Positions 28,101 to 37,800 of a stretch of 64,000 nucleotides of DNA are shown piece after piece. The notes under the pieces were generated by a model, which saw only the letters and a program-made list of their open reading frames with translations, made no database searches and was not told the DNA's origin. The position numbers and the translations under genes were made by a program. Position 1 is the stretch's first letter; every line of letters starts with the position of its first letter. Location: the NCBI RefSeq assembly GCF_028688855.1, contig NZ_JAQTXI010000015.1, positions 1 through 64,000 on the forward strand. The letters are read 5' to 3'. The DNA comes from Neomegalonema sp. Lineage in GTDB: Bacteria; Pseudomonadota; Alphaproteobacteria; Rhodobacterales; Rhodobacteraceae.

Positions 28101-29075
28101 ACCGCGCTGAAGCAGATCCTCTCCGCGCGGCGCGCCTTCATCGAGGTGGACGAAGGACTGGTCGCCGATCTGGCCATGTCGGCGGCGCTCATCAAGGTTC
28201 TGCCCTTCATGAAGGCGCTCATCGGCAGCCCCATCGACCTCATGAAGCCCGAAGCCTATGACATGCTGGTCAGGCAGACGGGGCGGATCGGCGACCTGCG
28301 CAAGCGGATCGACGCCCAGATGAAGAACGGGAGGCAAAGCATCTGGAGCGCCTCCTCCACGGGTCAGGACTCCAGAAGCCTTGCGACGGCCTACGCCGAA
28401 ATCTACGCCGAACAGGACGGCGCCGCCGATTGGCAGGAGTTGCTGCCCGCCTCCGCCGAAGCGGTGCGGCGCAGAAGCCGACAGCAGAACCTCACCCCGG
28501 AGGATGTGCTGGCCATCAATCAGGTCTCCACCGAGCTCGACTGCAACTTTTCCTATCTGCGGAATCTTCAGGCCGCCGTCGCCCGGCTGAGAGCCGCCGA
28601 TCCGGCGCGGGTCGAGAAGGCGCAAGCCTTCCTCGACGACCCCGTCGCCGGAGGAGACGGCCAGAGATTGAGCCATCTGAAGCCGCGCCTGATCCGTCTG
28701 CGGTTGATGCGGCGGCGGCTGTTGATCGGCTATGCGTTGCGCATGCTGCAAATGGGCGGCTGGCTCGATCCCGCAGGGAAATCCGCGCACGCCGCCGGAC
28801 AGGAGAACGAGGGCAGGCTCAAGGACGCCAACCGGAAGTTGCGGGTCGCCATTGCGAATCTGACCGAAAGGTTTCAGGACCTCTCCGCCGTCGGCGCGGT
28901 CGCGCTCGAAGGCGAGTCCATCGGAATCCCCAGGAACGCCGCCTTCGCCGCGCAGACCCGGGAGGGATCCGGAGAGATCTCCGTGAACGACGCCGAATAT
29001 ATGGATCTCGTGCGGATCCTCGGCCTTGGACCCAGGGAGGATGCCGAAGACCCGCTCTGGCGGGCGCGGATCTGA
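25188..29075 (+). CDS. Large P-loop GTPase of operon B
   Basis: 1295 residues. A helical N-terminal region (1-350) precedes a P-loop NTPase with Walker A VVGRRKTGKSYF (about 357-368), a switch II-like FFDLAGEQ (about 461-468; DxxG) and the guanine-specificity motif NKFD (about 531). These three together indicate GTP binding. The remaining 750 residues are mostly alpha-helical and charged, without a clear membrane helix. Walker A followed by Lys-Ser-Tyr-Phe is reminiscent of SrfC-like or conflict-system GTPases, but I cannot place it firmly. It probably acts as a nucleotide-dependent switch or assembly factor for the neighbouring proteins. Start overlaps the previous stop (ATGA). Confidence 0.85.
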   Translation: MSESGIRSAADLLKRIDEASQPWARALAREMRGEGAREAALEELCRLTALCPTPLSNHTATPDAPEATPENAALHYRIANEALRAYGRAEGRPAALSRGMILDFWDAWWSAAADLSEPEAARRILEQMDPNEGEKRRVVQPGLIRDALCGCDRDVAALVGADGLGSEAELSRQILWQMRRLHRAPEMFAAADRVALYELLFMRDLRFADPEAEFPTETLERLLQAADQTRRALEGEGGKPPVAPESAFLSLTEAPTAEAERRLALEALQFAASAHLRGRRNLDAAAARAVAGAGALGLEAPEDGAGELRRLLLRLAARSRMIRFALGDLLGHEFPRPISRSPAPQEVENLCDCWVAVVGRRKTGKSYFMASLAAALLPDEARLDDPAATGRDFWLEGRVRLLETAAFAREPKRDGIVASAFRSGTVQELVEKWRAQQDVLRTDESFAHVAEVDTPSMARLRFFDLAGEQIIHPTFNDLGDDIKKVLQATAPAAAVIVDSDEPSVNAGHETADYADFARMIANKGAPIYIVVNKFDQILKEGGYSEEALQELAHSMNYEDAPEESDADFGQAWPPFLSLRDVDSGEDGPSFADLLDHIDASPSLARRPYFQNRLRRDAQRLRNLIEALLAAGRRDVSLIYLIAARDGRRKPGEFRGHRLLWRDLEGRVLESTRLSRRKAVRRLLVEEPVDGEATAARVYAELDPVFSEKLPRLAAIREDGAPAPADSAHLEGNALDHWRDFHRSSASFAGQEALQTVWRRVSHGLAALRGMEQACAQMVRVLLPEVGIDPDASFEGRDFDEARASLEGFWRELDMDQVVEFIQGELGKKGAYHDALGQRLGEALRDVVKGFSVGGASEAPLADATTEALYSLLSGARRPLGVAGAPAEDNRLSQEERKALAKAEGRFGDAILRIPAAGTAAALARALRNMTPEVRYAHLAMHPGERDFHKVRVLTETAALGADLRDFHAAAFTALKQILSARRAFIEVDEGLVADLAMSAALIKVLPFMKALIGSPIDLMKPEAYDMLVRQTGRIGDLRKRIDAQMKNGRQSIWSASSTGQDSRSLATAYAEIYAEQDGAADWQELLPASAEAVRRRSRQQNLTPEDVLAINQVSTELDCNFSYLRNLQAAVARLRAADPARVEKAQAFLDDPVAGGDGQRLSHLKPRLIRLRLMRRRLLIGYALRMLQMGGWLDPAGKSAHAAGQENEGRLKDANRKLRVAIANLTERFQDLSAVGAVALEGESIGIPRNAAFAAQTREGSGEISVNDAEYMDLVRILGLGPREDAEDPLWRARI

Positions 29076-29160
29076 ACAGGCCGTCTCCCGACTAGGGAGA
29101 GATGGCGGCGGCCGGACGCAAAAGGCGGCGGGGCGGGCCGCGTTCTCTGGAGGACAGGAC

Positions 29161-30882
29161 ATGAGACGCTTCTCTTATGGCTTGACGGCGGATCGGGGTC
29201 ATGTCTTCGATCCGGGGCCCGGGGAGTTCGAATCCGAAATCCGGAGCCTGATCCTCAACCGCGCCGGCTATTCGTCGCTCCCGACCTCGGCGCCTTTCGT
29301 CGGGCATTTCCCGATCGGGCGCGATCAATACGTGATCCTCGCCAAGCCGTCCGGAGCGCGCCGTTACGACGGATGGATCCTGACCGCAAAGCAATATGCG
29401 GTTTACGGCTATTCTCCCTATCGGCTGCTGGCCGAGGAGAAGCCCGAAATGGACCTTTCTCCGAAGGGCCCCGCGCCTGCGCCGGGAGCGTCCCCGCGCG
29501 CCATGGAGCCTGGAGCCCATCTGGCGGAGGCGGCCCGGATCTTCGAGGGATTCGACGAGGCGCGCCGCCGCCAGCCGCATCGCTCCGTCGCGACCGAGGC
29601 CGCGGCGGCCCCGGACGCCCTGCTCGTCATCCCCGGTGAAAGGGCGCAGGCCCCTCAGGCGGAGTCCAGGCCCGCCGCCTCTGCGCGCGGCGCGGAGGAG
29701 GACGCCTTGTCCGCCCTGGCCGCCTTGCGCGGCGAGGTCGCACGGCTGAACGCCATGGTCGGGAGGCTTCAGGGAGGAGCAGCCCCCGCCGCAGGGACGA
29801 CGCCGCAATCCGGCGGGATCTTGCGGCGTCTCGATCATCTTGAGGAGACGCTGCGGCGGCTTCTGATCGAGGCGGGAGCCGAAAAGCAGGCGGGAGCGGC
29901 CCGGTTCGGCGAGGTCTCCCGCCGTCTCCAGGAATTCGAGCAGACCCGAGGCCTCCCGGCCCGGCCCGAGGCTCAGGAGCGCGCGGAGGCCGAAGCGCGG
30001 GCGCGTCGGCTTGAAGCCCTGGCCGAAGCCCCGCGCGCTCTGGAGGCGCGGATCTCCGAACTGGAGGGTAAGGCGGCGCGGGCCGCGCCTCGCCGACTTC
30101 CGCGCTGGGTTCTCTGGGCGGCGGGCGCGAGTCTGGCGCTTCTGGGGGGTGCCGCCTGGCTCGGGGGCGATCTCTCAAGGCGTCTGGCGACGCTGGAAGG
30201 CGCGAGCGGCGTGACGGATCTGAGCGCCAAGGTGACCGAAATGGAGCGCCAGGCGGCCTCCCGCCTGGAGCAGATCGCCAGGCTGGAGAAGGAGTTCAGC
30301 GAACAGATCTCAGGATTGCCCGCTCGGCTGACGGAAGCTGAAGCCAGGCTGAACCGGTTAGGCGAGGTGGTCGGGACGACGCCTCCCGGCGAAGAGAGCC
30401 TCTGGGGGCGGCTGCAGGAGCTCTCCGGGCGCGGCCTAGACGAGGCGGCGGTCCGGGCTGCGGTCGAGCCCAGGATTTCAGCGGCGGCTTCGCAGATCTC
30501 CGGATTATCCACTCGTCTGAAATACGCCGAAGACAAGCTGACCCGGCTTGACATGGCCGTCGGGATGCTTCCCGATGGAGAGAGCCTCTGGGGGCGGTTG
30601 CAGGAGCTCTCCGGGCGCGTCCTCGACGAGGCTGCGGTCCAGGCTGCGGCCCAGGCAGCGGCCGAGCCCGGGATCTCCAGGCTCCGCGCGGATCAGGGAT
30701 CGCTTCGCCAGGAGCTCGGCTCCATGGCCTCGCAAGCGAACAGCGCGGCGCTCTGGATAGACGAGATGCGCGAGAGCCTGCGATGCGACGTGGGCGTGGG
30801 ATGGCACGCATCTCGGCTTGAGACGGCGCTCTGCACGACGCGCTCCCCCTCGCCTCCTCCGTCGCGCGGAGGTCGTCCATGA
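29161..30882 (+). CDS. Membrane-anchored coiled-coil protein with duplicated segment
   Basis: 573 residues. An N-terminal globular domain (about 1-95; GHFPIGRDQYVILAKPSG, YDGWILTAKQYAVYGYSPYRLL) is followed by a Pro/Ala-rich linker, a first coiled coil (about 180-305), one transmembrane helix (about 316-337; VLWAAGASLALLGGAAWLGG) and a second coiled coil. The second coiled coil holds two copies of a 62-residue unit with SLWGRLQELSGR. A GGAGG site precedes ATG 29161, 85 bp after the GTPase stop. Its stop overlaps the next start (ATGA). It may tether the system to the inner membrane. Family unknown; the last 20 residues are Ser/Pro/Arg-rich. Confidence 0.8.
   Translation: MRRFSYGLTADRGHVFDPGPGEFESEIRSLILNRAGYSSLPTSAPFVGHFPIGRDQYVILAKPSGARRYDGWILTAKQYAVYGYSPYRLLAEEKPEMDLSPKGPAPAPGASPRAMEPGAHLAEAARIFEGFDEARRRQPHRSVATEAAAAPDALLVIPGERAQAPQAESRPAASARGAEEDALSALAALRGEVARLNAMVGRLQGGAAPAAGTTPQSGGILRRLDHLEETLRRLLIEAGAEKQAGAARFGEVSRRLQEFEQTRGLPARPEAQERAEAEARARRLEALAEAPRALEARISELEGKAARAAPRRLPRWVLWAAGASLALLGGAAWLGGDLSRRLATLEGASGVTDLSAKVTEMERQAASRLEQIARLEKEFSEQISGLPARLTEAEARLNRLGEVVGTTPPGEESLWGRLQELSGRGLDEAAVRAAVEPRISAAASQISGLSTRLKYAEDKLTRLDMAVGMLPDGESLWGRLQELSGRVLDEAAVQAAAQAAAEPGISRLRADQGSLRQELGSMASQANSAALWIDEMRESLRCDVGVGWHASRLETALCTTRSPSPPPSRGGRP
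30394..30619 (+). repeat. In-gene duplication, 186-bp period
   Basis: A 40-bp block at 30394-30433 recurs at 30580-30619 with one mismatch (GCTG versus GTTG). The offset of 186 bp equals 62 codons, so the duplication keeps the frame and doubles a coiled-coil unit. Confidence 0.85.
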
Positions 30883-32525
30883 CCGCACGATTGTTCATCG
30901 GTGCCTCTCCGCATGGCCTGCAGGAATGGGGAGCCGACATCGTCCGCCTGAATGAGTTCCAGCCCGGCGAGCAGGTCGGCCTCCTCTCGCCGATGGATGG
31001 GCAAGACTGCTTCCTTCAGCTTTGCGTCGCGCCCGCCCGGAAGGGGGAGGCGCATCCGAGCCTCCATCCGCTCGGAGACCCGGAGTCCTTCGACCTTCCG
31101 CCGATCAGATTCATGGATGGCCGCAGGGCGGCGTTGCTCGCGCCGATCGGCGAGGGCTCGCCCCTGCCCAGAGAAGGCTTCGTGCTCGTCAACCGCCAAC
31201 TTGAGCCCTTCGCCCGATACGTCCCCTTCGCGCCGAAGGAGCATCCGCTCAAGACGCCGCCCTCGGCCAGCCCGGACGACCGTTCCGCAAGCCGGAACTG
31301 GCCGGACTGGCGCTTCGAACTCGCGGCGCGCGGAGTCGCGCTCTTCATCGGCGGCGCAGAGAACAGACGCTTCCCCCAGGATGTCGTGATCGTGCTCGGC
31401 GATCTGCTCTCCGAGCTTCCCCCCGGGGCCCGCGAGGCCTGGCTGAATCCTCTCGTCATCGGTTTTCGCGGCGAGGCGGCGGCGCCCGGCCTCGCGCCGC
31501 TCCCCGCGCAGGAGCGGGAGATCCCCAGAGCGATCCGCGAGGCGGCGGAGGCCGGAGCCTGGATGCTCGTGCCCGAGATGTCCATGGAGGCCCGGCGGCG
31601 GCTCGTCGGATGGCGGGCCTTCTTCGGCAGGGGCGGAGCTTCGCCGCTGAACGCTCTCTTCGATCCGGCGCGCGGCGCCGCGACCGCCGCGCCCGCTCAC
31701 GCCGACGCGCTGGCGGATCTTGCGGCGCTGGACGAGATCGGCGGCGTCTTCCATGTCGCCGCAGACGGAAAGGGGCCCTGGCGCTGGACGCCGCCCGAAC
31801 CCGGAGGCGAGAAGATCGGCGTGGCGCAGGCGCAATTGCGCCGCGCTCTTCTCGCGAGGCTCGACCTCGTCGAGGCTTCTGCGGATTCCGCCTCCAGACT
31901 CTACGAATGGCGGCGGAGCCTGCAGCGACCGATGATCGAATCTCAGGCCCTGGAGGGCGTCGGGTCCCGCGCCTCCATCGTCGAACGGCTCGCCGGAGCG
32001 GCGCGGGTTCCGACCGTCGGGCGACAGATGGGCGCGGCTCTGGAGCGGCTCGCCGAAGCCGCAGGGGCCTTGACCCCGGAGGATGCGGCGGCCGTCTTCG
32101 CGCCTCTGATCGGCGAGGCCTTCCATGATCTGGGCGATGACCGCGTCGGGACGGATCTGCGCGCCGCGCAACAGACGATCGCCCGGGATTTCCTCAAGCC
32201 GCGCTCGGGGGTGCGAGCGGAGATGACCAGCCCGGACCTTGAAGGAATCGAACGCGCGGCCTTCGAGAGCGAATGGTCCGGATTCGCTCTGGACCTCTTC
32301 GCCTCGGCAGGCGCAGGCCCGGACGAGACGCTTCGGGAGATCTCGGGGCCCGGCGGCGCTCCATATGAAGCCGATTACGACAGCCCCTGGTGGTCGGCTT
32401 TCTGGAGACATTGCGTCGCCGGAGAGAAGGGGCGCAGATTCCTGCTGTCCCGGCGAGTGCGGGCTTTCGTTCTGGACTCCTCCGTTCTGGACGGGTCCGC
32501 CTTTCTCGCGGAGGACGCCAGATGA
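30879..32525 (+). CDS. Hypothetical protein of operon B
   Basis: 548 residues, start fixed by ATGA overlap with the previous gene and stop overlapping the AAA+ gene start. The N-terminal 120 residues look like a beta-rich domain (RLFIGASPHGLQEWGADIVRL, QVGLLSPMDGQDCFLQLCVAP). Residues about 140-240 are mixed alpha/beta (GVALFIGGAENRRFPQDVVIV), and the C-terminal half is helical. An Asp/Trp-rich end (YDSPWWSAFWRH) precedes a basic tail. No motif of a known enzyme is seen and no membrane helix. Its place between a membrane coiled-coil protein and a Clp-like ATPase suggests an adaptor or substrate, by inference only. Confidence 0.78.
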   Translation: MTARLFIGASPHGLQEWGADIVRLNEFQPGEQVGLLSPMDGQDCFLQLCVAPARKGEAHPSLHPLGDPESFDLPPIRFMDGRRAALLAPIGEGSPLPREGFVLVNRQLEPFARYVPFAPKEHPLKTPPSASPDDRSASRNWPDWRFELAARGVALFIGGAENRRFPQDVVIVLGDLLSELPPGAREAWLNPLVIGFRGEAAAPGLAPLPAQEREIPRAIREAAEAGAWMLVPEMSMEARRRLVGWRAFFGRGGASPLNALFDPARGAATAAPAHADALADLAALDEIGGVFHVAADGKGPWRWTPPEPGGEKIGVAQAQLRRALLARLDLVEASADSASRLYEWRRSLQRPMIESQALEGVGSRASIVERLAGAARVPTVGRQMGAALERLAEAAGALTPEDAAAVFAPLIGEAFHDLGDDRVGTDLRAAQQTIARDFLKPRSGVRAEMTSPDLEGIERAAFESEWSGFALDLFASAGAGPDETLREISGPGGAPYEADYDSPWWSAFWRHCVAGEKGRRFLLSRRVRAFVLDSSVLDGSAFLAEDAR

Positions 32526-34786
32526 CCGGCGTGATCGGATCCTTCTTCCAGCGCGCGGGAGCCGGCGCCCAGAGCGCGGGCCGGAAATTCTGCGGAGTCG
32601 ATCTGGCGCGCAGGGCCCTGGGCGGGCTGCGCGCCGACGCGCGGGCGGCGCAGGCCTCCGCTCTGCTCGACGGAATCGACCTCTCTCCTCTCGCATTGCC
32701 GGAGGAGGAGCGGCGCGGCCCGGTGACGACAGCCTTCGACGCCGTCGGCGCGCGCGCGCGCTGCGAAGCCGACCTGGCGCGGCGCGGATATCTGGGGCGC
32801 GCCTCTTCGGGCGTGCTGCTCTGGATCTCGGAGACGGAGGTGGAGGACAGGGCAGGGGGCTTCGCTCTGGCGCGTCAGGCCCTCGCGCGCTGCGGGCTGG
32901 AGAGGGGAAGCCTCCTCGACGCCGAGCGCCGCCGTCGGGAGGCCTGCGCGGTCGGACGCCCCATCGACGCCGAAGGCGAGATTCTCGACGCGGACGATCT
33001 CTCGGGGCGGCCCCTGCAGGGCCGGGGCGCGGAGCTGGTCAGCCATGTCGCCGCCCTGAGGCGCGCCCTGGCGGCGGGAGAACATTACATGCTCGTCGGC
33101 CCCGCAGGAGGCGGCAAGACCGCCTTCATGCGGCGTCTGGCCGAAGCGGCCCTGCGCTCCTTCGCCCAGGAGGAGGATCCCCGGCTGCGCGAGATTAAAT
33201 TCCGCTATTGCGACCGCCGCGACCTCATCGGCGCGGCGGAGGCCTCGCAAACCGCCTTCGAACGTCTGAGCGAGGCGATCCGTCAGGGGATCACGCCGGT
33301 CATCGACGATCTCGACCTCGTGATGTCGCCGGATCTGCCCTCGGGCGAGGCGGCGGCCAGGGCCATCGGTCATGAATTCATCGCCGGAAGGCGCGGCTTC
33401 CTGCTGGCCGCCGAACGCGACGCCGTCCGTCGGGCGCCCTTCGTCAGCCAGCTGACGCCCCGGGCCCTTCCGCCGGCGACCAGCGATCAGGCCGTCGAGA
33501 TCGCCGCGGATCACGCCGCGGCCTGCGCCTTGCGTCAGGGGTTCGCGCTGGGAGAGCCCGCGCAGACCCTCGGACGGCGCGCGCAGCGGCTCGCCAAGGA
33601 GAATTACGCCGGAGCCGCCGCTCCGCGCAGCGCCCTGCGCATCATCGACGGCGCGGTCGAGCTGGCGCGGGATTTCGGCGCGCAGGCCCTCTCCAGCGAG
33701 AGCCTTTCCGCCTTCGTCGCCCGCGACCTCAACACGCCGCGCGAGATGATCGAGCGCGATGGAGAGGCCCTCGAGGAGATGCTGAAGCAGCAGCTTCTGG
33801 GCGAGGTGATCGCTCAGGACGCGGCGGTGATGCGCATCGCCGAAGCCGTGGCCTTCGGGGAAAGGGCGAACGCGGGCGCTTCGCCCCGGGCGCGGATCCT
33901 GATGGCGGGTCCGCCGGGAGTCGGCAAGACCCATCTGGCCAAACGTCTGGCCGAAGCGCTCGGGTATGATCAGGAAGCCTTCGTGCTGCTCAACATGAGC
34001 GAATATGCGACCGAGGCGGCGCGCACCCGCTTCATCGGCGCCGATCCCGGCTATGTGGGCTTCGGACATACGCGCACGATCTACGACGCCGTGCGCGCCC
34101 GGCCGAGCTGCGTGATCCTGCTCGACGAAATAGATCGCGCGCATCCCTCGATTCAGGACATCCTGCTCTCGATCCTCGAAGGACAGGGCGCGGATTCGAC
34201 CGGGCGCCCGGTCTATTTCACGCAGGCCGTCATCCTTGCGACCACCAATCTCGGCATGGAGCAGATCGAGGCCGCATGGCGCGACGCCCGCGAGAAAGGC
34301 GCGACCCGCGCCCGGATCGCGGCCGATTTCGACGATCGAAAGTTGCGCGAACTGATCCTGCACGGCGCCGTGGACGAAACCGAACGCGCCATGCAGAAGG
34401 CGCTGGATCTCCGGATTCTGGAGGCCAGGGCGGGATTCTCCGCCGCCGGAGACCCCGCCGAAGAAGAGGCCCGCATCGAGATCTACGTCGACGCCCTGCG
34501 CCGCCGCTCCGCGCTGGAGGCGGCCCGGCGGCATTCGCCGCTCGACCGCGCCTTTCTCGACCGCATAGATCTGATCGCGCCCTTCTTTCCGATCTCCGAC
34601 GAACAGGACATCGCCGCGATCTTCGATCTCACCCTGCGGCGTCTGGGCTGGACAGATTGTCCGGAGGAGACGCGCGGCGAGATCATCCGGGAGGCCATGG
34701 CGACAGGTTCGGTCCGCGTCATCGAGCGCCTCGCCAAACAGAGATTCCGCGCAGCGCTGCGCCGTCCGACCGCCGCGCCGCAGTGA
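32522..34786 (+). CDS. Double AAA+ Clp-like ATPase of operon B
   Basis: 754 residues. A helical N-terminal region (1-170) without the usual Clp N repeat is followed by AAA domain 1 with Walker A GPAGGGKT (about 193-200) and Walker B-like VIDDLDLV (about 259), and AAA domain 2 with Walker A GPPGVGKT (about 462-469), Walker B ILLDEIDRAH (about 532), LNMSEY and sensor ATTNLGM. Domain 2 is of ClpA/B/V type. The order recalls ClpV, which disassembles type VI secretion sheaths, but no TssB, TssC or Hcp is encoded nearby. It probably remodels the large helical protein of the next gene. The start overlaps the preceding stop (ATGA). Confidence 0.87.
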   Translation: MTGVIGSFFQRAGAGAQSAGRKFCGVDLARRALGGLRADARAAQASALLDGIDLSPLALPEEERRGPVTTAFDAVGARARCEADLARRGYLGRASSGVLLWISETEVEDRAGGFALARQALARCGLERGSLLDAERRRREACAVGRPIDAEGEILDADDLSGRPLQGRGAELVSHVAALRRALAAGEHYMLVGPAGGGKTAFMRRLAEAALRSFAQEEDPRLREIKFRYCDRRDLIGAAEASQTAFERLSEAIRQGITPVIDDLDLVMSPDLPSGEAAARAIGHEFIAGRRGFLLAAERDAVRRAPFVSQLTPRALPPATSDQAVEIAADHAAACALRQGFALGEPAQTLGRRAQRLAKENYAGAAAPRSALRIIDGAVELARDFGAQALSSESLSAFVARDLNTPREMIERDGEALEEMLKQQLLGEVIAQDAAVMRIAEAVAFGERANAGASPRARILMAGPPGVGKTHLAKRLAEALGYDQEAFVLLNMSEYATEAARTRFIGADPGYVGFGHTRTIYDAVRARPSCVILLDEIDRAHPSIQDILLSILEGQGADSTGRPVYFTQAVILATTNLGMEQIEAAWRDAREKGATRARIAADFDDRKLRELILHGAVDETERAMQKALDLRILEARAGFSAAGDPAEEEARIEIYVDALRRRSALEAARRHSPLDRAFLDRIDLIAPFFPISDEQDIAAIFDLTLRRLGWTDCPEETRGEIIREAMATGSVRVIERLAKQRFRAALRRPTAAPQ

Positions 34787-34815
34787 ACCCGATCCGTCGT
34801 CACAGGGAGATCCCG

Positions 34816-37800
34816 ATGTCCGCTCGCCTCAGCCCCCCCGAGAAATACAGCAGGACCCTCGTCGTGATGGGGCGCTTCAGAGCCGACCGCCCGGAGGATG
34901 CGGGGAAGAAGGGAGTCTTCGTCTTCGAGACCGGCGACTCCTCCGCGGACGGCGCCCTGAGCGCGGCGGACGTGTTCAGCAAGCTCAAACCCGAACTGCG
35001 GCTGCTCGACGACAGCAGCGTCTGGGTGGACGACGTCGGATTCTACGCGCTGAGGATGAAGGCGCCGGGAACGGCCGCCGAAGAGGGAAGCGCCATGGAG
35101 GTCAGTCCCAACAGCGTGCTGCTCGATCAGGCGCGCGGCGCGGGCGGCGCGACCGACGCGAGCCGCGCCGCCTTTGGCGGGCTTCTGGCGCAGGACATGA
35201 TCCGCGATCTCGACGTGACGGCGCGTTTCTCCGGCTCGACCTTTCCCAAGGCGCTCCTCGAACTGGCCCACCGCTATCTCAACGTGGACGTCAACCGGCT
35301 GCTTGGCACCAGCCTGATCGGCGCCGGGATCGACGATCTCTTCCGCGACGATCCGATCGTCACGGGCCGCATCCTCCAGCTCCTGCTCGCCTTCGAGGCG
35401 GACGCGCCCGCCGCCCGCAAGGCCTTGCGCGCCGCGCTGGAGGCCTTCGGCCTCGAAGGCCGCGACGCGGCGGAGCGAAGCCGCAAGATCGACGCCATCG
35501 CGGCCTCCGTGGAGAGCCTGCGGGGTCAGCTCGAGGGCGACCCGCGGAACAAAAGCTGGGATCAGATCGTCGGGGTCGCGCCGCAGCTGAATCTGCCCTG
35601 GGTGGAGGATCTCTCGAAAGGCGACCCGGCCTATCGCGTGGATCTGGGAGACGTCGGGATCCCGGTCGGCGGCTCGCTGCGCGACGCCTATGTGCTCTAC
35701 CGCAAGAGCGCCGATAATCTGCACAAGTTCGTGCGGGCGCCCTCGCTGCATTCCTACGTCTTCCTGTGGCTCATGTCGAAATACGCGGAGATGCAGGAAG
35801 GCAAACCCGGCGTCGTGGCCAAGGCGGTCCATCGGCGCGGCGTCGAGGGAGCCGGTCGCAAGCGCGTCTTCGGCGAAACTCCGGAGGACGCCAAGCGCCG
35901 CAAGGGCATCGCCGAACGAGCGGCGTCCGAGCGGATCGAGCAGCTTTCCGACAGTCTCAAGGTCTTCGCCCCCTCGCTGCTGACGGACATCCGCGATGTC
36001 GTGGCGATCGACAACCGTTTCACGCGGGCGGATCTGAACGACCGGCTTGCGCAGCTCTTCGTCACGCTTTCGAGCTCGGTGTCCGGGCCGATCGCGGAGG
36101 CTCTCTCCAAGGCGCGGACCGTCATAGGTTCGTATGGGGCGGTCTATCAGAAGCTGGTCGACGCCCTGAACTCCGGAGAGGCCAGGTTCTGGACGGCGGA
36201 CGCCATGGCCGCCAGGATCGACGGGATCGGCGACTCGCGCCACAGGGAGACGCTCGCCGCCGCCGTCGAGGCTCTGCGCGCGGCTTTCGCCGAAACGCCC
36301 GCCCAGGAGGCCGCCGCCGCGGAGGAATCTCCCGAAGCCGCCCAAAGGCGCGAAGACGCGCGCCGGAGGCGAATCCGGGGCGCAACCCTCGACGCCTTCG
36401 CCGCCGCCTTCGGCGACGCTTCGATCCGGGGCCTCGCCGAGAACCTCGAGGAAGGGAGAAAGGACGGGGAGGAGACGGAGAGCCAGAAGCAGATCAGGGA
36501 GATGCGCGCCCTCTACCGCGCGGGCGGGCTCATCTCCGAGCACATGGGCGAAGTGGCGGAGGCCGCCGCCGCCGCCAGCGTTCCGCCCGCCGCCGCCGTC
36601 GCGGAAGGCAAGATCACGAAGAAGGGGGAGGAGAGCCTGCGGAGAGCGGCCGAATCCGCCGCCGCGAATCCGCCGCCGACGCGCTTCCTGATGCCGGCCG
36701 AAATCACCGAGCGGATCCCGCCCGGCAAGGAGTTCGTCGCCGATCTGCACAACGACGCCGGCGAGGTGATCGGCAGGCTGACAGGATCGCGCTCGGAAGG
36801 CGCCGAGATCCTCTTCAGAGAGGACGCCCCGGGCCTCGACGGGGAAGACCCTCTGAAGGACGTGAAGCTCGTCTTCCGCGAGGGCGACGTCTCGCCCGCC
36901 GACCCCCTGAAGGACGAGCCGATCCTTCTCAAGGAGATCGATCCGGATGGGCGCGTCATCTCGGCGCTGGAGGAGCGCAAGATCCGCGCCGAGAGCGGCC
37001 TCTCCGCCGCCGAGATCGGCGAACGGCTCGCCAGATACGGCGAGATGCGCGAAGCCCTGCGCAGGATCTACACGGGCTCCGGACAAGGCGCTCTGAGCGG
37101 CGGCGCCCGCGCAGAATTCGAGCGCGGAATGCGGGCGCTCACGCTGGGCGAATTCATCGCGGCGGCTCCGGACGGCCAGAGTCGGCTCGGGCGTCCGACC
37201 ATCAGCGAATCCCTGAAGCTGCTGATGGACGTGGTGCAGGTCATCGGCGCGCGCGCCCACGAGAATCCGGATCTGGCCAAGCCGAGGCCGGACCAGGGCT
37301 CCGCCGAGGCGCTCGGCCCGCTCAAGGACGGAGATCCCGAGGCCGCCCTCAACCTCTCGACCTATTTCCGCCTGCCCAGCGGCCCGGACAGCGCGCTCGA
37401 CGGCGAGCGGATGATCACGCAGGTCATGGCCTATCACCGTTATCTGACGGATTCCGTCCAGAACGTCTCCACCTATCTGCAGGATCTGGCGGATCTCAAG
37501 GGGATCGCCGACGCGGCTTCGGGCGCGCGGCTGGTCGTGATCAACCGCACCCTCGACGAATATGTCGCGGAGGCGGTGCTCGGCGGCGAGGTTCTGACTC
37601 ATGGCCTGCACGCCGCCACGCTCTATCTGACCCATGCGGCGCGCGCGGCCGGCAGCGGCTGGGGCCAGTTCGGAGACTTCTTCGCCTATAACTATACGAA
37701 AAAGCAGCAGGCCTCGGGCCTTTCCTGCCCGATGGTCATTTCGGCCGAAGCCGACGTTCTGGAGGCTTGCCCCTTTCCCGTCGCCGCGCTGGGCGGTCTG

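Noticed and set aside
25116..29162. 1348-codon minus-strand open frame opposite the GTPase
   Set aside because: The plus strand has P-loop, DxxG and NKxD motifs and operon overlaps; the opposite frame has none.
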